64,000 bases of DNA. Source: Lojkania enalia (lineage: Eukaryota > Ascomycota > Dothideomycetes > Pleosporales). This document shows, one piece after another, positions 31,501 to 41,019 of the stretch (the stretch's first letter is position 1; each line of letters starts with the position of its first letter). A model generated the notes under the pieces. The model had not been told where the DNA came from, did no database searches, and saw only the letters and a program-made list of their open reading frames with translations. Position numbers and translations under genes: made by a program. The stretch lies in NCBI GenBank assembly GCA_010094045.1, contig ML986646.1, forward strand, positions 4,184 through 68,183. The letters run 5' to 3'.

Positions 31501-31609
31501 AAACTTCTGGCACCTCTGCATCTCCCTGTGGGACTCGTCCTCGGCGCGTCGAACGTCTAGGCATAGCGCCGGTCACTAGTTTGCGAAGCTTGCCACGTGT
31601 ACCAGCCAT
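28556..31609 (-). CDS. rad4: Rad4/XPC nucleotide-excision-repair damage-recognition protein
   Basis: Single exon, 1017 residues. Rad4 (Rhp41, XPC in animals) with Rad23 recognises helix-distorting lesions and starts global genome excision repair. The N-terminus is basic and disordered with an acidic stretch (SDIEWEDVLAEEQDNDD, about 130). The transglutaminase-like domain spans about 205-520 (LDIHKMHILCLLYHVHRRNA, then YHSPYPVYWAEVFNPTAQKW, which includes the HPVYWxEV-type core). BHD1-3 follow: VYVLGRHLRHNEVIYPMHQI, the WYRMGRDVKAGEQPLKH region, and NAFGNLDLYVPSMVPEGGVH through AVTGFSFKGRHGTAIVQG. The remaining C-terminus is acidic and disordered. The ATG at 31609 (MAGTRGKLRKLV) has no rival upstream. 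It is divergent from the P-type ATPase gene. Confidence 0.93.
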   Translation of the reverse strand: MAGTRGKLRKLVTGAMPRRSTRRGRVPQGDAEVPEVFQDMLSEARASKAAGPEEDEKPLKKRRTAQTFRDTEVRPVSSVQGQIIPTSDESQPSQSYPRDHSISDLPEPDVGRADAHGLQTVTDSEESEGSDSDIEWEDVLAEEQDNDDAVEPEIGDLSITIGDDKDEEKTTKRVKRRGITSIEKKLRLDIHKMHILCLLYHVHRRNAWCNDEKVQSTLRKLPSPKTLSNLIPNPDFTQYQASKRFIEGLGELKVLWANRFSVNAQGMHKPRWADADADALAFSHFDEFDSPMDKQDFRKAASTLQGSQDVGAQLFCALLRAIGIETRLVCSLQCLPFASAAQTSTPQKLDSQKNIVHLDPYNTQQSFSKPKANTPSRPKRMSRLERVLGERNPALSSGVAPKQKNKYHSPYPVYWAEVFNPTAQKWIPIDPLSTFTIDKPDKLEPPLSFSQNSLVYVVAFEDDSTARDVTRRYAKAYNAKTRKFRVESTEGGLKWWKRALKDFRRTTVLDRDQVEDATLARKEAAEGMPKNVQDYKDHPVYVLGRHLRHNEVIYPMHQIGKVNIGSSMNPRMEPIYRRKDVHIVRSADKWYRMGRDVKAGEQPLKHAKPKKDRRQATPSVDLNEQQEEVGVGLYAFFQTELYVPPSVVHGRVPRNAFGNLDLYVPSMVPEGGVHIRHQLAAKAARIVGVDFAEAVTGFSFKGRHGTAIVQGVVVAREYKEAVEAVIDSLEYSQEEAKNSQRSAEALRLWRRFYLGLRIAQRVNAIEIDGETGPVINVQEQIEREDKEIAQQQLAGGFFPKSDNAVELTLPITQHKMVSHNENMGGGFLLEDDEGGGGFLHEDYDRRGEYLVDQSSGFGSSLLAEQRLRLRQNDEFEGRFAGDNNEDAGGFIHESPVAVPGSPAGGIATDCDFVQTDGAADDNFAAEPLRHSSSSLDSSRGKNLVPLTEEEQRAESSLRFDNDEDTKAPVPTIREVIPQPVVPRNPSPPPLSPSEAGSLPLEDPEDEDADPDWLVDVT

Positions 31610-32373
31610 GTTCCTCGCTCGGAGGTTGTGTGAGTGTATGCAATGATGCGGCTATCCGGTTTTGGTCGGTTTGACTATGGGGGTTGCGGGTGCTGGCAAA
31701 GGGAGAGAGCGGGCATAGCGAAGCGCTAGGTACTGGAACTAGATGCTGGGATGAAATTCAATGGGCTGGCGGGACCAAAGCGCGATGGCATCCACCAACT
31801 GGCAGGAAACCTGCAACACGATCGTGATATGACGCACCACCCACCTTACACGCGATCACGTGCTTCCTCACACTACCACTCAACCCACACCCTAACGGAA
31901 TCGAAGGGGCCATGTCCACCCCCGTTTCCGAGCAAGCCCAGATGAGTAACACCATCGGCAGAGTTGTGCCGGCGCTCCAGCCAAACAGCAGAAAACGCTG
32001 GGGGAGGTCGCAAACACTTTCCAAAGCGGTGATTGTTGGCGTGTATGTCAATATCTCGGTAGCCGCTCATGGATTGGGTGCGTCTTTCAGTGAGACTTCA
32101 ATATACGACCATTTTCCCGGCCAATGATTGAATGCTCAGGCCGCATTATGCAGGGCCCGGCGAATGCTGGACTCCCCGTCACTCGCAGATTCCTCATAGC
32201 CTTCATCTACGCTGTTACTCTTATCTACCGTAATGGAGATGCAGTCACACTTCAAAGTCTGTTCCAGATGGTTCGGTATAAATGGGGGCTTTTCCGCAAG
32301 CCCATATGATGTGGGTTTTTGGTCACATCTCTCTATCACAGTCTTTCTTTCCGCCTCAGATATATTTGATACC
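31610..32373. promoter_or_regulatory. Divergent promoter region, rad4 and heavy-metal ATPase
   Basis: 764 bases between start codons. Contains a GATCACGTGCTT E-box-like site at about 31854-31865. The ATPase frame is open back to 32233, but that extension lacks family similarity. Short ORFs on both strands appear non-coding. Confidence 0.5.
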
Positions 32374-35300
32374 ATGGTAGCAGCCGATCGTAGCTACTCC
32401 TCGAAGGGCTGCTGTGGGGATCATGCAAAAAAGAAGGGACGACATGTTGTTAACAGACACAATCTTCAATCCCGCAGCGGAAGAACACCAATTCCTAACC
32501 ACAGGTCCGGAACGGCGATATCCCCCGGCCTTATCATTAGCACTACATCACCTAGTGCACCTGATCTCGAAAGTGAGACCTCGGCATCAAGCCGTCCTCC
32601 CGCAGATTCTATATCGACCTCTGATTGTAGCGGATCTTCAAGCTCCTACGGCCACACACCTTGCGGTTGTTCGGAATTCCACATAAGGCCTTCCTCGGAC
32701 GCCTGTTCTTCAGAAACAACAATGACGGATAATGTCTTGTGGAAAGAGCCGGAGGTTCACGACAAAATCTCTATAGACGACCTTGAGCGAGGTCCAGGCA
32801 AGGTTGAACATGTCATTCTTACCATTGGTGGTTTAAAGTGCGCATGCTGCGAATCCGGAGTATCTAAAGCTTTCCGTCACTTACCAGCAATTACGAATCC
32901 CCAAGTCAATGTTGTTTTAGCACGAGTCGAATTCGATCTCGACGTAGGTCGGCTCACGGTTTCTGAGGCTATCAACCAACTCCACAGGGTTACAGGGTAT
33001 ACTTTTGAGAAGTATGTCCCACCTGAGGCTCAAGTTCTGGAGCTTTTGGTCGGTGATCCAACGGACATTTGCAACGCCGGCCAGCCATACGGTGTCACAA
33101 AGGTTGAGGTCCAGGCTAAGCGTTCCTGGTACCCAACATTGGCATTCAGTGGATACACTAGCCCTGTTCCTCCAGATGTCAGCAAATTCAACTACACTCT
33201 GGAACGATCTGAGATGAAAACTGAAAAATTAAGCGGAAAATCCATCCACCAGTACACTGTCGAAGTCCACTATGATGCAAAACAAATCGGTGCTCGCGAC
33301 GTCTTTGAGTATTACGAGCAGCTTGCTCCACATCAACAGCTCTACCTCACGCCTCTGGATGCACATGGCAGTCTAGGAGTCTCATCCAAACAAGCTAAAA
33401 CAGCATGCATTGTGTTCTTAGTATCACTTGTATTGACAATTCCGGTTCTCGTCCTCGCGTGGGCACCAGTTGACGAGAAGCTCGTATATGCTCATATATC
33501 GCTGGCCTTTGGGACGGCTGTTCAGGTAATTGCTACCAAAGAATTCTTTCCTGGCGCGCTTAAGTCACTGCTGCACACTGGCGTTTTCGAAATGGACTTC
33601 CTCATCGCTTTCAGCACCACAACCGCCTATGTCTTTAGCGTTGTCTTGTATGTCTTTAAAGTGCTTAGAAAGCCCCTCGAAACTGGCTCGTTTTTTGAAA
33701 CATCAACCTTACTTGCTACTCTAATTTTCCTCGGTCGTGTCGTTAGTGAATTCGCACGCCTCCGAGCTGCCAAGTCTGTTTCTTTCCGCTCGCTCCAGGT
33801 TGAAGATGCACTGCTCGTTGTCTCAGGCGACGTAAGCAAGACACGCAAAATCGATGCCCGGCTTCTCCAATACGGTGACACTATCAAGGTTCCACCGCAC
33901 ACCAGGATAGTCACTGATGGAAATGTTGTAAATGGTGGCTCTGAGGTGGACGAATCAATGATTACCGGAGAGACCATTCCAGTCGCAAAGGGCCTAGGCC
34001 ACAGTGTATATGCCGGTACCACCAATGGATCTGGTCAGCTCATAATCAGATTGACCGCATTGCCTCATGAGAATTCAGTCAGCCAAATTGCAGCAATGGT
34101 AGAAAATGCTGAGCTGTCAAAGCCAAAAATCCAGGCCCTTGCGGACCGTATTGCCGGCTGGTTCGTGCCAATCATTGCAGCAATTGGGGTAGTAGTGTTT
34201 CTGATCTGGACTTTCGTCGATAAGTACCACTACCATCGAAGCTGGCGAAGTTCTGTTATAGCGGCCATTACTTACTCTATTGCTACGCTTATTGTCTCGT
34301 GTCCATGTGCCATTGGATTAGCAGTTCCCATGGTCGTACTCATTGCGGGCGGAGTATCGGCACGGTTTGGTATTATATTCAGAGACCCGCAAAAACTCGA
34401 GGTGGCTCAAAACGCCACAGACATTGTCTTTGACAAAACTGGAACCCTCACTACTGGTAATCTGGAGGTTGTGAACTACGAATATGGGAGACTGTGGTCA
34501 AATGAAGTTAGAGACATGGTCCTAGGCCTCATAAAAGACGACAAGCATCCTGTTCCAACCGCGGTGTTTAAGTTTCTGAAACAGGCCTCAAATAACGAAG
34601 GAATACCTTTTCATCCAACACCCATGGAAGATATCGATAACATTCCTGGAAGCGGCGTTAAGGGGAGACCTAGAAAAGGCACCTTGATGGTTAGTGTTGG
34701 CAACCCTACATGGCTAGGTATCAAACACCAAATATTGCAATCCCAACACACCTTGCTCTGTGTTACAGTTTCCGGGAATCATTGCGCCACGTTTCGTCTC
34801 CAAGACAAGCCACGCCCTGCGGCAGAAAAAGTCGTCAAGGCGCTGGGAAATCGTGGCGTGAATGTTCATATGATCAGTGGCGATAGCGAGGGAGCCGTTG
34901 GCCACACCGCGTTCTTACTTGGCATTCACGAGTCTCGGAGCCGGGCTTGTCTCAAACCTGGTGATAAGCAGAAGTACATTCAGGATGTGCAAGCGAAGGG
35001 TGGTGTGGTCATTTTCTGCGGCGATGGTACGAATGATTCTGTGGCAATTAAACAAGCGGATGTGGGCGTCAGTATCAATGACGGTTCCGATGTTGCAAAA
35101 AGCGCTTCAGATGTTATCTTGATGTCAGCGCGTTTGCACAATATGCTCATTCTTCTCGACATTTCAAAAGCAGCGTACCGTAGGATTCTGACGAACTTCG
35201 GTTGGTCGGCTACCTACAATATCGTCGCGGTGCTAATGGCAGCCGGTGCTTTTGTGAAGATCAGGATCGAACCGGCATACGCGGCCTTAGGTGAGATGGT

Positions 35301-35397
35301 CAGTGTTTGTCCGGTGATTTTCATTGCTTTCCAACTGAAGTGGCAGAATTTCGGGAAGAAGTATAGGGAAATGGAGTACGAGGCCGAGTGCAATTAG
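32374..35397 (+). CDS. Heavy-metal P1B-type ATPase (Pca1/CrpA-like, Cu/Cd exporter)
   Basis: Single exon, 1007 residues from the ATG at 32374 (context ATACCATGG). The first about 115 residues are Ser/His/Cys-rich (SSKGCCGDHAKKKGRH, HTPCGCSEFH) and may bind metal. One HMA-like domain follows (about 145-215), but its metal loop reads GGLKCACCESG, Cys-x-Cys-Cys in place of the usual GMxCxxC. Eight membrane segments follow in P1B order. TM6 carries SCPCAIGLAVPM (about 642), the Cu/Cd-type CPC. Catalytic motifs are intact: MITGETIPV (actuator, about 530), DKTGTLTTG (phosphorylation, about 686), DDKHPVPTAV (the P1B HP motif) and CGDGTNDSVAIKQADVG (about 883). It presumably expels Cu(I) or Cd from the cytosol at the plasma membrane; this is family-based. 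An upstream in-frame ATG at 32233 exists but looks like leader. Confidence 0.92.
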   Translation: MVAADRSYSSKGCCGDHAKKKGRHVVNRHNLQSRSGRTPIPNHRSGTAISPGLIISTTSPSAPDLESETSASSRPPADSISTSDCSGSSSSYGHTPCGCSEFHIRPSSDACSSETTMTDNVLWKEPEVHDKISIDDLERGPGKVEHVILTIGGLKCACCESGVSKAFRHLPAITNPQVNVVLARVEFDLDVGRLTVSEAINQLHRVTGYTFEKYVPPEAQVLELLVGDPTDICNAGQPYGVTKVEVQAKRSWYPTLAFSGYTSPVPPDVSKFNYTLERSEMKTEKLSGKSIHQYTVEVHYDAKQIGARDVFEYYEQLAPHQQLYLTPLDAHGSLGVSSKQAKTACIVFLVSLVLTIPVLVLAWAPVDEKLVYAHISLAFGTAVQVIATKEFFPGALKSLLHTGVFEMDFLIAFSTTTAYVFSVVLYVFKVLRKPLETGSFFETSTLLATLIFLGRVVSEFARLRAAKSVSFRSLQVEDALLVVSGDVSKTRKIDARLLQYGDTIKVPPHTRIVTDGNVVNGGSEVDESMITGETIPVAKGLGHSVYAGTTNGSGQLIIRLTALPHENSVSQIAAMVENAELSKPKIQALADRIAGWFVPIIAAIGVVVFLIWTFVDKYHYHRSWRSSVIAAITYSIATLIVSCPCAIGLAVPMVVLIAGGVSARFGIIFRDPQKLEVAQNATDIVFDKTGTLTTGNLEVVNYEYGRLWSNEVRDMVLGLIKDDKHPVPTAVFKFLKQASNNEGIPFHPTPMEDIDNIPGSGVKGRPRKGTLMVSVGNPTWLGIKHQILQSQHTLLCVTVSGNHCATFRLQDKPRPAAEKVVKALGNRGVNVHMISGDSEGAVGHTAFLLGIHESRSRACLKPGDKQKYIQDVQAKGGVVIFCGDGTNDSVAIKQADVGVSINDGSDVAKSASDVILMSARLHNMLILLDISKAAYRRILTNFGWSATYNIVAVLMAAGAFVKIRIEPAYAALGEMVSVCPVIFIAFQLKWQNFGKKYREMEYEAECN

Positions 35398-35745
35398 AGG
35401 GGCTTATTATTCTAGATTTCCGAGGCAGTAACTCATTGGGATGACATTATCGTTGGTATTGCTTGCTATATCTTATTGCTCCGGATAGGAAATGATGTTT
35501 GTTCTCGAGCAAAACAACGTGCTTTGGAGATGAAATACATGGCCATTGGTAATGCAAGAATTACAGATATTGTAAAGCAACACATTCAGTATGGGATTCC
35601 AATGAGAGCGCATCATTTAATAAACGAGAGTGGACAATCTATTATGCCTTACACCTGGAAATTGTCCCTCGGTGCAATATGTGGCGCGGGGCGCCACAGT
35701 AGGTGGCTGGTCAGCTTGAGGTCCCCTCAACGCGTCGCGTCTTCC
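35398..35745. other. Intergenic, ATPase 3' end to the disordered protein
   Basis: The downstream frame is open back to 35476, but this part does not look like protein. An ACGCGT (MluI cell-cycle box, the MBF site of yeasts) lies at 35730-35735, 10 bases before the proposed ATG. Confidence 0.5.
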
Positions 35746-38292
35746 ATGAATCAGTTTAACGCATCGTCCATCATGCCCGCCAACACGCGTTTGAGGAATA
35801 AAGATGCCGAGCTGAAGGTCTATTGCTCAAAGAAAATACCGAAACAGAAGTACTTTCCTGCGCGAAGAAAGACTGTCTGCGAAGGACCTAGAACGCGCAA
35901 AGATGCGCTGAAACTACGACAGATGACGTTCTTTCCAGAGAAAATGCAGATTCACAATACTGTGAGAGATTCGGAAGAAGAGAGTAATGGAGGATATAGC
36001 GAGTGGGAATCGTCGAATTCTAGCCGGACATATGCATCCACAGGGACTGGCAAGCGGCAGGAAGCAGGAGCAACAAGAAGAGGGAAACGGAAGAGCGATG
36101 CGATGCGGGATATTCCATCTGAGGAAGATGAAGGCCCAGTTAGACCGATACCTAAGCGGACGCGAAAGTCTCCTGCAATCAAGTGGGAAGACTCTCCCCC
36201 ACTTGACGTGCAATTCAACTCAAGCGATAATCTTACATACTCGTCCTCTCCGCCTTCCGAATCCGAGCCAGAAGAACAGACGCACGATAGGATAAGGAGA
36301 CAATCTACCATGACGCAGATAGTCAGTGGGCGGAAACCGAGGCCTGATGAGAAGGAGCCAGAGTATAAACCTGTGAAAAGAGGCTCAAGAAAAAGCTGGG
36401 ACAGAGGTCCAGGAAAGAAGGACAAACAGCAACGCACCTTAACACAAATGGTACCAGGCTTAACCCCGTTTAGAACTGTCTCGGACGACGATATATATGA
36501 GGAAGAAGAAGTCCCTAAGAATGTTCAAAGCGAGAACGACCATGGATGCGATAATGCAATAGCGAGACATTTATCACGACGAGGCGTATTACAGCCGCAA
36601 AATCGGGTTGTTAGAAAGGAGGTTAAGGCTACGGCTAAAATGCTTAGCATGTTAGAGAAAGTTGATAGCGAAGATGAGGATGAGTATCATCCGACCCAGA
36701 ACGTCAATATTCCGCCGCTTAGAAGGAAACCTGCACTACGTCGAGTCTCTGGCAAAGACATTGGTGAACCTGTGAAGGCATCTAGAACAAGCAAAAGGAT
36801 TGCGAATATTAGATTTGGTCTCCTATCTACTCCTGAAAAGAGGAAAGTGCGTGAAATACCGTCGTCTCAGTCCCCGGTCGAATCTCTCCTCTCTACTCAG
36901 TCTTCGCCAGAGAAAACTCGACGGTCACCATTGAATCAACGCTCGGCAAATTCCATACCGGATACGCCATCGAAACAAAAACAGGTCATCTTCCAAGCAC
37001 CTCCTCAAAGTGAAGATGCACTACGCTCAAAACGGACCATTAGGAGTATTGTCCAGGATTCCGAAGAGGAAGAGGAAGACTGGAGCGAAGAGAATGACTT
37101 AAATTCTCGGCCCTTGATTAATCGGAGCTTTCGTGTAACACAAGCAATCGACGTTGGCAGTGATATACATGCGCTGATAGACCAAATTGATCAAGTATGT
37201 GCTCATGCAAGCGACGATGCGGCATGGGCTCCACAGAACCCTTCAGAGGAACTCGGGGTGCCAATTTCATACGGAGGCTTGCACGATGTGTCTCAGGAGC
37301 TAAAAAACCCTCGAAATAGCGGGTATTCAGAACTTACGGCGGCCCCCCTGGACCGTACGGGTTCTACTAATTCTCCAATGTATATCAAGGCGGAACCGCT
37401 CGATGAATGCGGTGCACCTCCTTCATACCAGAAACATGAATGTGTCACTTGTGAAGAGTTATTCTTCGTGAGCGGATCTCCGGTTCTGGACGATGACCCT
37501 CAGACAAGGGGGAGCAACCTTCCTACTAACCATGAACGACTAATATCAACTCCTCATGGTCGTGAAGGCACAGAAGATGATGAAGACCCACCCTCGGCAC
37601 CCATAGTTGTCAAAGACGAGCCCTCAACTGAAGAAGCGGCGAGCCCTACTCTACACCCATCCGACAGAAGTTTACACCCAACGCCCCACGAGCGTTCGCC
37701 ACCTGATCGAGCCGCCACAGATCTAGATGGCGAGCCGATCGAGGTTCCACAATCTCCAGAACAAGCGCACTCGTATACTCAAGGATCTCAATCTAGCAAA
37801 GCCGAACAACAACTTTATTCTGAACTTAGTTCTTATGCCCAGTATCGCTGTGCACTTCCGTCATTAAGCATGCATGTCGCCCATGATCCGTTCAGCTACC
37901 GGGCTACACCATTCCCTGCACCAGCACACCGTCAACAAGCACCATATCATGCTCCAATGGGTATTAGCCAAGCTACAACCGTGGATAGTACGCAACTCAG
38001 TCCAATGAAAACACCAAGTAAGGCGGCTTCCCAGCTAATTGTTAGTGCCAACACGACGCCACAAAAGGTGCGGGACTCTCACGTATTCGTTTCGCCACTG
38101 AGACCACCGTCTTTGGTCATACCGTCCAGCCACCCAACCCCAGGGAGAGATGGTGTTGGAGAGTGGAGCAGTCCGGTCTCGGGTCCCAGCGGAAATGGAA
38201 TCGGCGAAAGTATAGAGGATTTTAGCATCCCACCACCACCTCCTAATATTGATGAGAATGACGACGACGACGACGACGACGACGACGAATAA
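35746..38292 (+). CDS. Large disordered, charged nuclear-type protein of unknown function
   Basis: Single exon, 848 residues from 35746 (MNQFNASSIMPANTRLRNKD). The ATG at 35773 is an equal candidate, and the frame is open to 35476. I do not recognise the family. The protein has an N-terminal basic part with RKDALKLRQMTFFPEKM. Two short repeats of a TLTQMV-type motif (STMTQIVSGRKPRP and RTLTQMVPGLTPF) follow. There are several DSEEE/SDDDIYEEEE acidic patches, nuclear-localisation-like KRTRK/KRGSRK stretches, and many SP/TP sites (TPEKRK, SPVESLLSTQSSPEK, TPSKQKQ, SPMKTPSKA). It ends in nine Asp codons and Glu. The TQMV-type motifs plus SP/TP sites suggest a nuclear, cell-cycle-phosphorylated scaffold, which is inference. 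An MBF-like ACGCGT just upstream fits that idea weakly. Confidence 0.6.
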   Translation: MNQFNASSIMPANTRLRNKDAELKVYCSKKIPKQKYFPARRKTVCEGPRTRKDALKLRQMTFFPEKMQIHNTVRDSEEESNGGYSEWESSNSSRTYASTGTGKRQEAGATRRGKRKSDAMRDIPSEEDEGPVRPIPKRTRKSPAIKWEDSPPLDVQFNSSDNLTYSSSPPSESEPEEQTHDRIRRQSTMTQIVSGRKPRPDEKEPEYKPVKRGSRKSWDRGPGKKDKQQRTLTQMVPGLTPFRTVSDDDIYEEEEVPKNVQSENDHGCDNAIARHLSRRGVLQPQNRVVRKEVKATAKMLSMLEKVDSEDEDEYHPTQNVNIPPLRRKPALRRVSGKDIGEPVKASRTSKRIANIRFGLLSTPEKRKVREIPSSQSPVESLLSTQSSPEKTRRSPLNQRSANSIPDTPSKQKQVIFQAPPQSEDALRSKRTIRSIVQDSEEEEEDWSEENDLNSRPLINRSFRVTQAIDVGSDIHALIDQIDQVCAHASDDAAWAPQNPSEELGVPISYGGLHDVSQELKNPRNSGYSELTAAPLDRTGSTNSPMYIKAEPLDECGAPPSYQKHECVTCEELFFVSGSPVLDDDPQTRGSNLPTNHERLISTPHGREGTEDDEDPPSAPIVVKDEPSTEEAASPTLHPSDRSLHPTPHERSPPDRAATDLDGEPIEVPQSPEQAHSYTQGSQSSKAEQQLYSELSSYAQYRCALPSLSMHVAHDPFSYRATPFPAPAHRQQAPYHAPMGISQATTVDSTQLSPMKTPSKAASQLIVSANTTPQKVRDSHVFVSPLRPPSLVIPSSHPTPGRDGVGEWSSPVSGPSGNGIGESIEDFSIPPPPPNIDENDDDDDDDDDE
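38260..38286 (+). repeat. (GAC)9 trinucleotide microsatellite in coding sequence
   Basis: Nine perfect GAC codons encode a terminal poly-Asp run just before GAA and the stop. Perfect identity at the third base suggests recent expansion and likely length variation between strains. Confidence 0.9.
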
Positions 38293-38734
38293 GAGTTAGC
38301 ACTCTAGACAGCAATTTCTGATTGCCATATATGACGCCTCTTTCATAGAGAATTGGTACTATATGAGATTCTTCTGTTTAGCGTGATATCTAAGTAGGGA
38401 CTGGACAGAAAGTAGACTGTTGTCAAGTAGAAGTTACCGATATCATGGTTCGTCTTGAAGTTCAATGTCCCATGCATGAAATCGCCGACACCTAGATCCC
38501 GGATGAAGCCCGGCCCTAACGCCATGCCGATTATATCTGTAGTGATTGTCTATTATTGGTTAGAACTTGAAGCATATTCAGCTTGGACCCTGGCGTGCCT
38601 GCAGGTGCCAAGACAAGTTGTCAGACTGCACAGCTCACCGCCAGCCTCCCCACGCGACACAGTCTGTCTCTAAATTCTATTTCTTTTGCAATTAGTTCCC
38701 GCCCTTTCTCCTTGTGCCTTGTTTTGCTTTGCCA
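38293..38734. other. Intergenic, disordered protein to nucleotidase
   Basis: 3' flank then promoter, both genes on plus. No gene or structured element recognised. Confidence 0.5.
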
Positions 38735-41019
38735 ATGGCTTCCCGTTCACCATCAGCCGAAGAGCAGGTTGTATTTTCGCCGGGCGACCCCACTACCCCG
38801 CCAGACCTTCGTTTCTTGCACTACAACGATGTCTACCACGTCGAGTCCTCCTCCGCAGAGCCTGTAGGAGGCGTTGCACGATTCCAAACACTCGTCAATT
38901 ACTACCGCAATGATGAAAAGTTCAAGGGCCAGCCAGAGTTATTAACTTTCTTTTCTGGCGATGCGTTTAATCCGAGCTTGGAGTCCAGCGTCACCAAAGG
39001 TAGCTAGTCTCATCCCTGTAATAGCTTGAGCACTCGAGCGTGAACAAACATTGAATTTTCATTGTAGGAAGTCATATGGTGCCAATTTTGAATGGAATTG
39101 GAACTGATGTAGCTTGTGTCGGGGTGCGCTTGAATCTCTTCTCTCCTTCATTATTCTGCGTGAGGCGTTAGACTTCGCTAATAGGTATTCGTGAGAAATA
39201 GAATCACGATCTCGATTTCGGTGTCAGACAATATAGGCATCTGACCTCACGATGTGACTTCCCCTGGCTCCTTGCTAATGTCCTGGATCCTGCACTGGGC
39301 GAAGGCGTACCCCTGGGTAATGCGAAGAAAACGGTTATGTTGGAGTCTTCGAACGGCATCAAGGTCGGCGTTATCGGCCTTGGGGAACGAGAATGGCTGG
39401 ACACGATAAACTCGCTACCGCCGGGTATCATCTATAAGTCGGCATCGGAGACGGCCAAGGAGCTGATACCAGGATTGAAGGAGCACGGCGCCGAGATCAT
39501 CGTAGCTGTAACGCACCAGCGTGAACCCAATGACAACAAACTTGCTGAGAATACCGGCGGGGATCTGATCGATATCGTGCTAGGTGGACATGATCATTAC
39601 TATGCGCACAGTTTCATCAACGGGACACATGTACTGCGCTCGGGCACGGATTTCAAGCAGCTGAGCCATATCGAGCTATGGAGGAAGAAGGAAGGAAAGG
39701 GCTGGGATATAAAGATCACTCGGAGGGACGTTGTATCAAGCATACGTCAGGATCAACCTGCGATAGACATGGTAGAGCAATTGACCGCGAAACTAAGAGA
39801 GAAGTTGGATAAACCCATTGGTATGGCCGACGTATTCAAGTTAGTCATGAACATCTCTAACTTTTCAAAGGCTACACGGCAGCACCTCTAGACGCCCGCT
39901 TCACAACCGTACGGACCAAGGAGTCGAACATTGGGAACTTTGTTTGCGACCTCATGAGATATTACTACCAGGCTGACTGTTGTATCATGGCCGCGGGCAC
40001 CATTCGCGGCGATCAGATATACCCACCAGGTGTTCTCCGATTACGAGATATCGTCAACTGCTTTCCGTTCGAGGATCCGGTCGTCGTTATGAAAGTCACC
40101 GGAAGGGCGATATGGGATGCGTTAGAGAACGGCGTTAGTAACTATCCCGCTCTAGAAGGTAATCTTTTCCAAGCCAACCGGAAATTTTCAGGTTCGGGTG
40201 CGTTTTAACATGGAAGACAGGGCGCTTCCCGCAGGTATCAAACATTAGGTTCGTTGCCGACTACTCGCAACCCCCTTACTCCCGCATCGTCTCCGCAAAC
40301 ATTGGCTCTGAGCCCATTGATTTCAACCGCGAATACATCCTCGCAACACGAGGCTATATGGGCCGCGGAAAAGGCAAGTCATCCCTCTATCCGCACCCCA
40401 ACCCAACCCACCACCCCTAACTAACAAATCCATAGACGGCTACACCTCCCTCCTAATCGAAGAAGAAGGCGGCACCGCCAAAGAGCTCGTCAGCGAGGAA
40501 AACGGCGTCCTTATCTCTACCATCCTGCGCCAATACTTCATGTCGCTCAAGGTGCTGGGCAAATGGAAGCAATGGGGGCCCTCGATGACCCGCTTCTTCT
40601 CCTCTGTCCAGCAGTCCCTCGAAAAAGAGAACACGCACGCCTTCCGCGCACCCCAGCCCTCTTCCCCAACCACATCCCCAAAACTGGAAAAAATCACTCA
40701 CCTCTCCCCCGAGAAACCAAGAGCACGGAGTAGGAGTCCGAGCGGCTGGCGGCCCCGCAAAAAGAGTGTAGCGGAGACGCCAGTCGATCCGGACTCAGAT
40801 GAGGATGATGAGGAAGAGTGCAGCGAGTTGCCGGCCACGAGGTTCAGCGAGAGGGAAGTCGGGATTATCAGGAGGGTTATGCGGAAGTGGTGGCGCTTGG
40901 CGGGACTCAAGGGCTTGCCGAGTACGTGTGATGAGATTGCGGAAGCCGAGTTCCAGGTTAATTGGACAAAGGCGGTGGCGCCGAGGCTCGAGGGGAGGAT
41001 CAGGGAGGTTGGGAAGTAG
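38735..41019 (+). CDS. 5'-nucleotidase/UshA-family metallophosphoesterase
   Basis: Six exons: 38735-38999, 39068-39123, 39202-39820, 39871-40158, 40221-40373 and 40436-41019; all phases close to 654 residues. The dinuclear-metal site is complete: FLHYNDVYHVE (Asp, His; about 28), FFSGDAFNPS (Asp), NHDLDFG (Asn-His, at the exon 3 start), VAVTHQREPND and LGGHDHYY (His-x-His). The C-terminal 5'-nucleotidase domain runs from TKESNIGNFVCDLMRY through DIVNCFPFEDPVVVMKVTG, RFPQVSNIRFVADYSQPP and TRGYMGRGK. A long, charged fungal tail carries SPSGWRPRKK and PDSDEDDEEE. There is no N-terminal signal peptide, so it is probably cytosolic, unlike secreted CD73-type enzymes. The last intron (40374-40435) has a GC donor (AAAAG-GCAAGT), required by the frame and by the conserved GRGKDGYTSLL junction. 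Confidence 0.9.

Noticed and set aside
8577..31865. CACGTG E-boxes near several promoters as a shared regulon
   Set aside because: A palindromic hexamer is expected about 15 times by chance in 64 kb, and one of the sites noticed lies 3' of a gene (near 1881).
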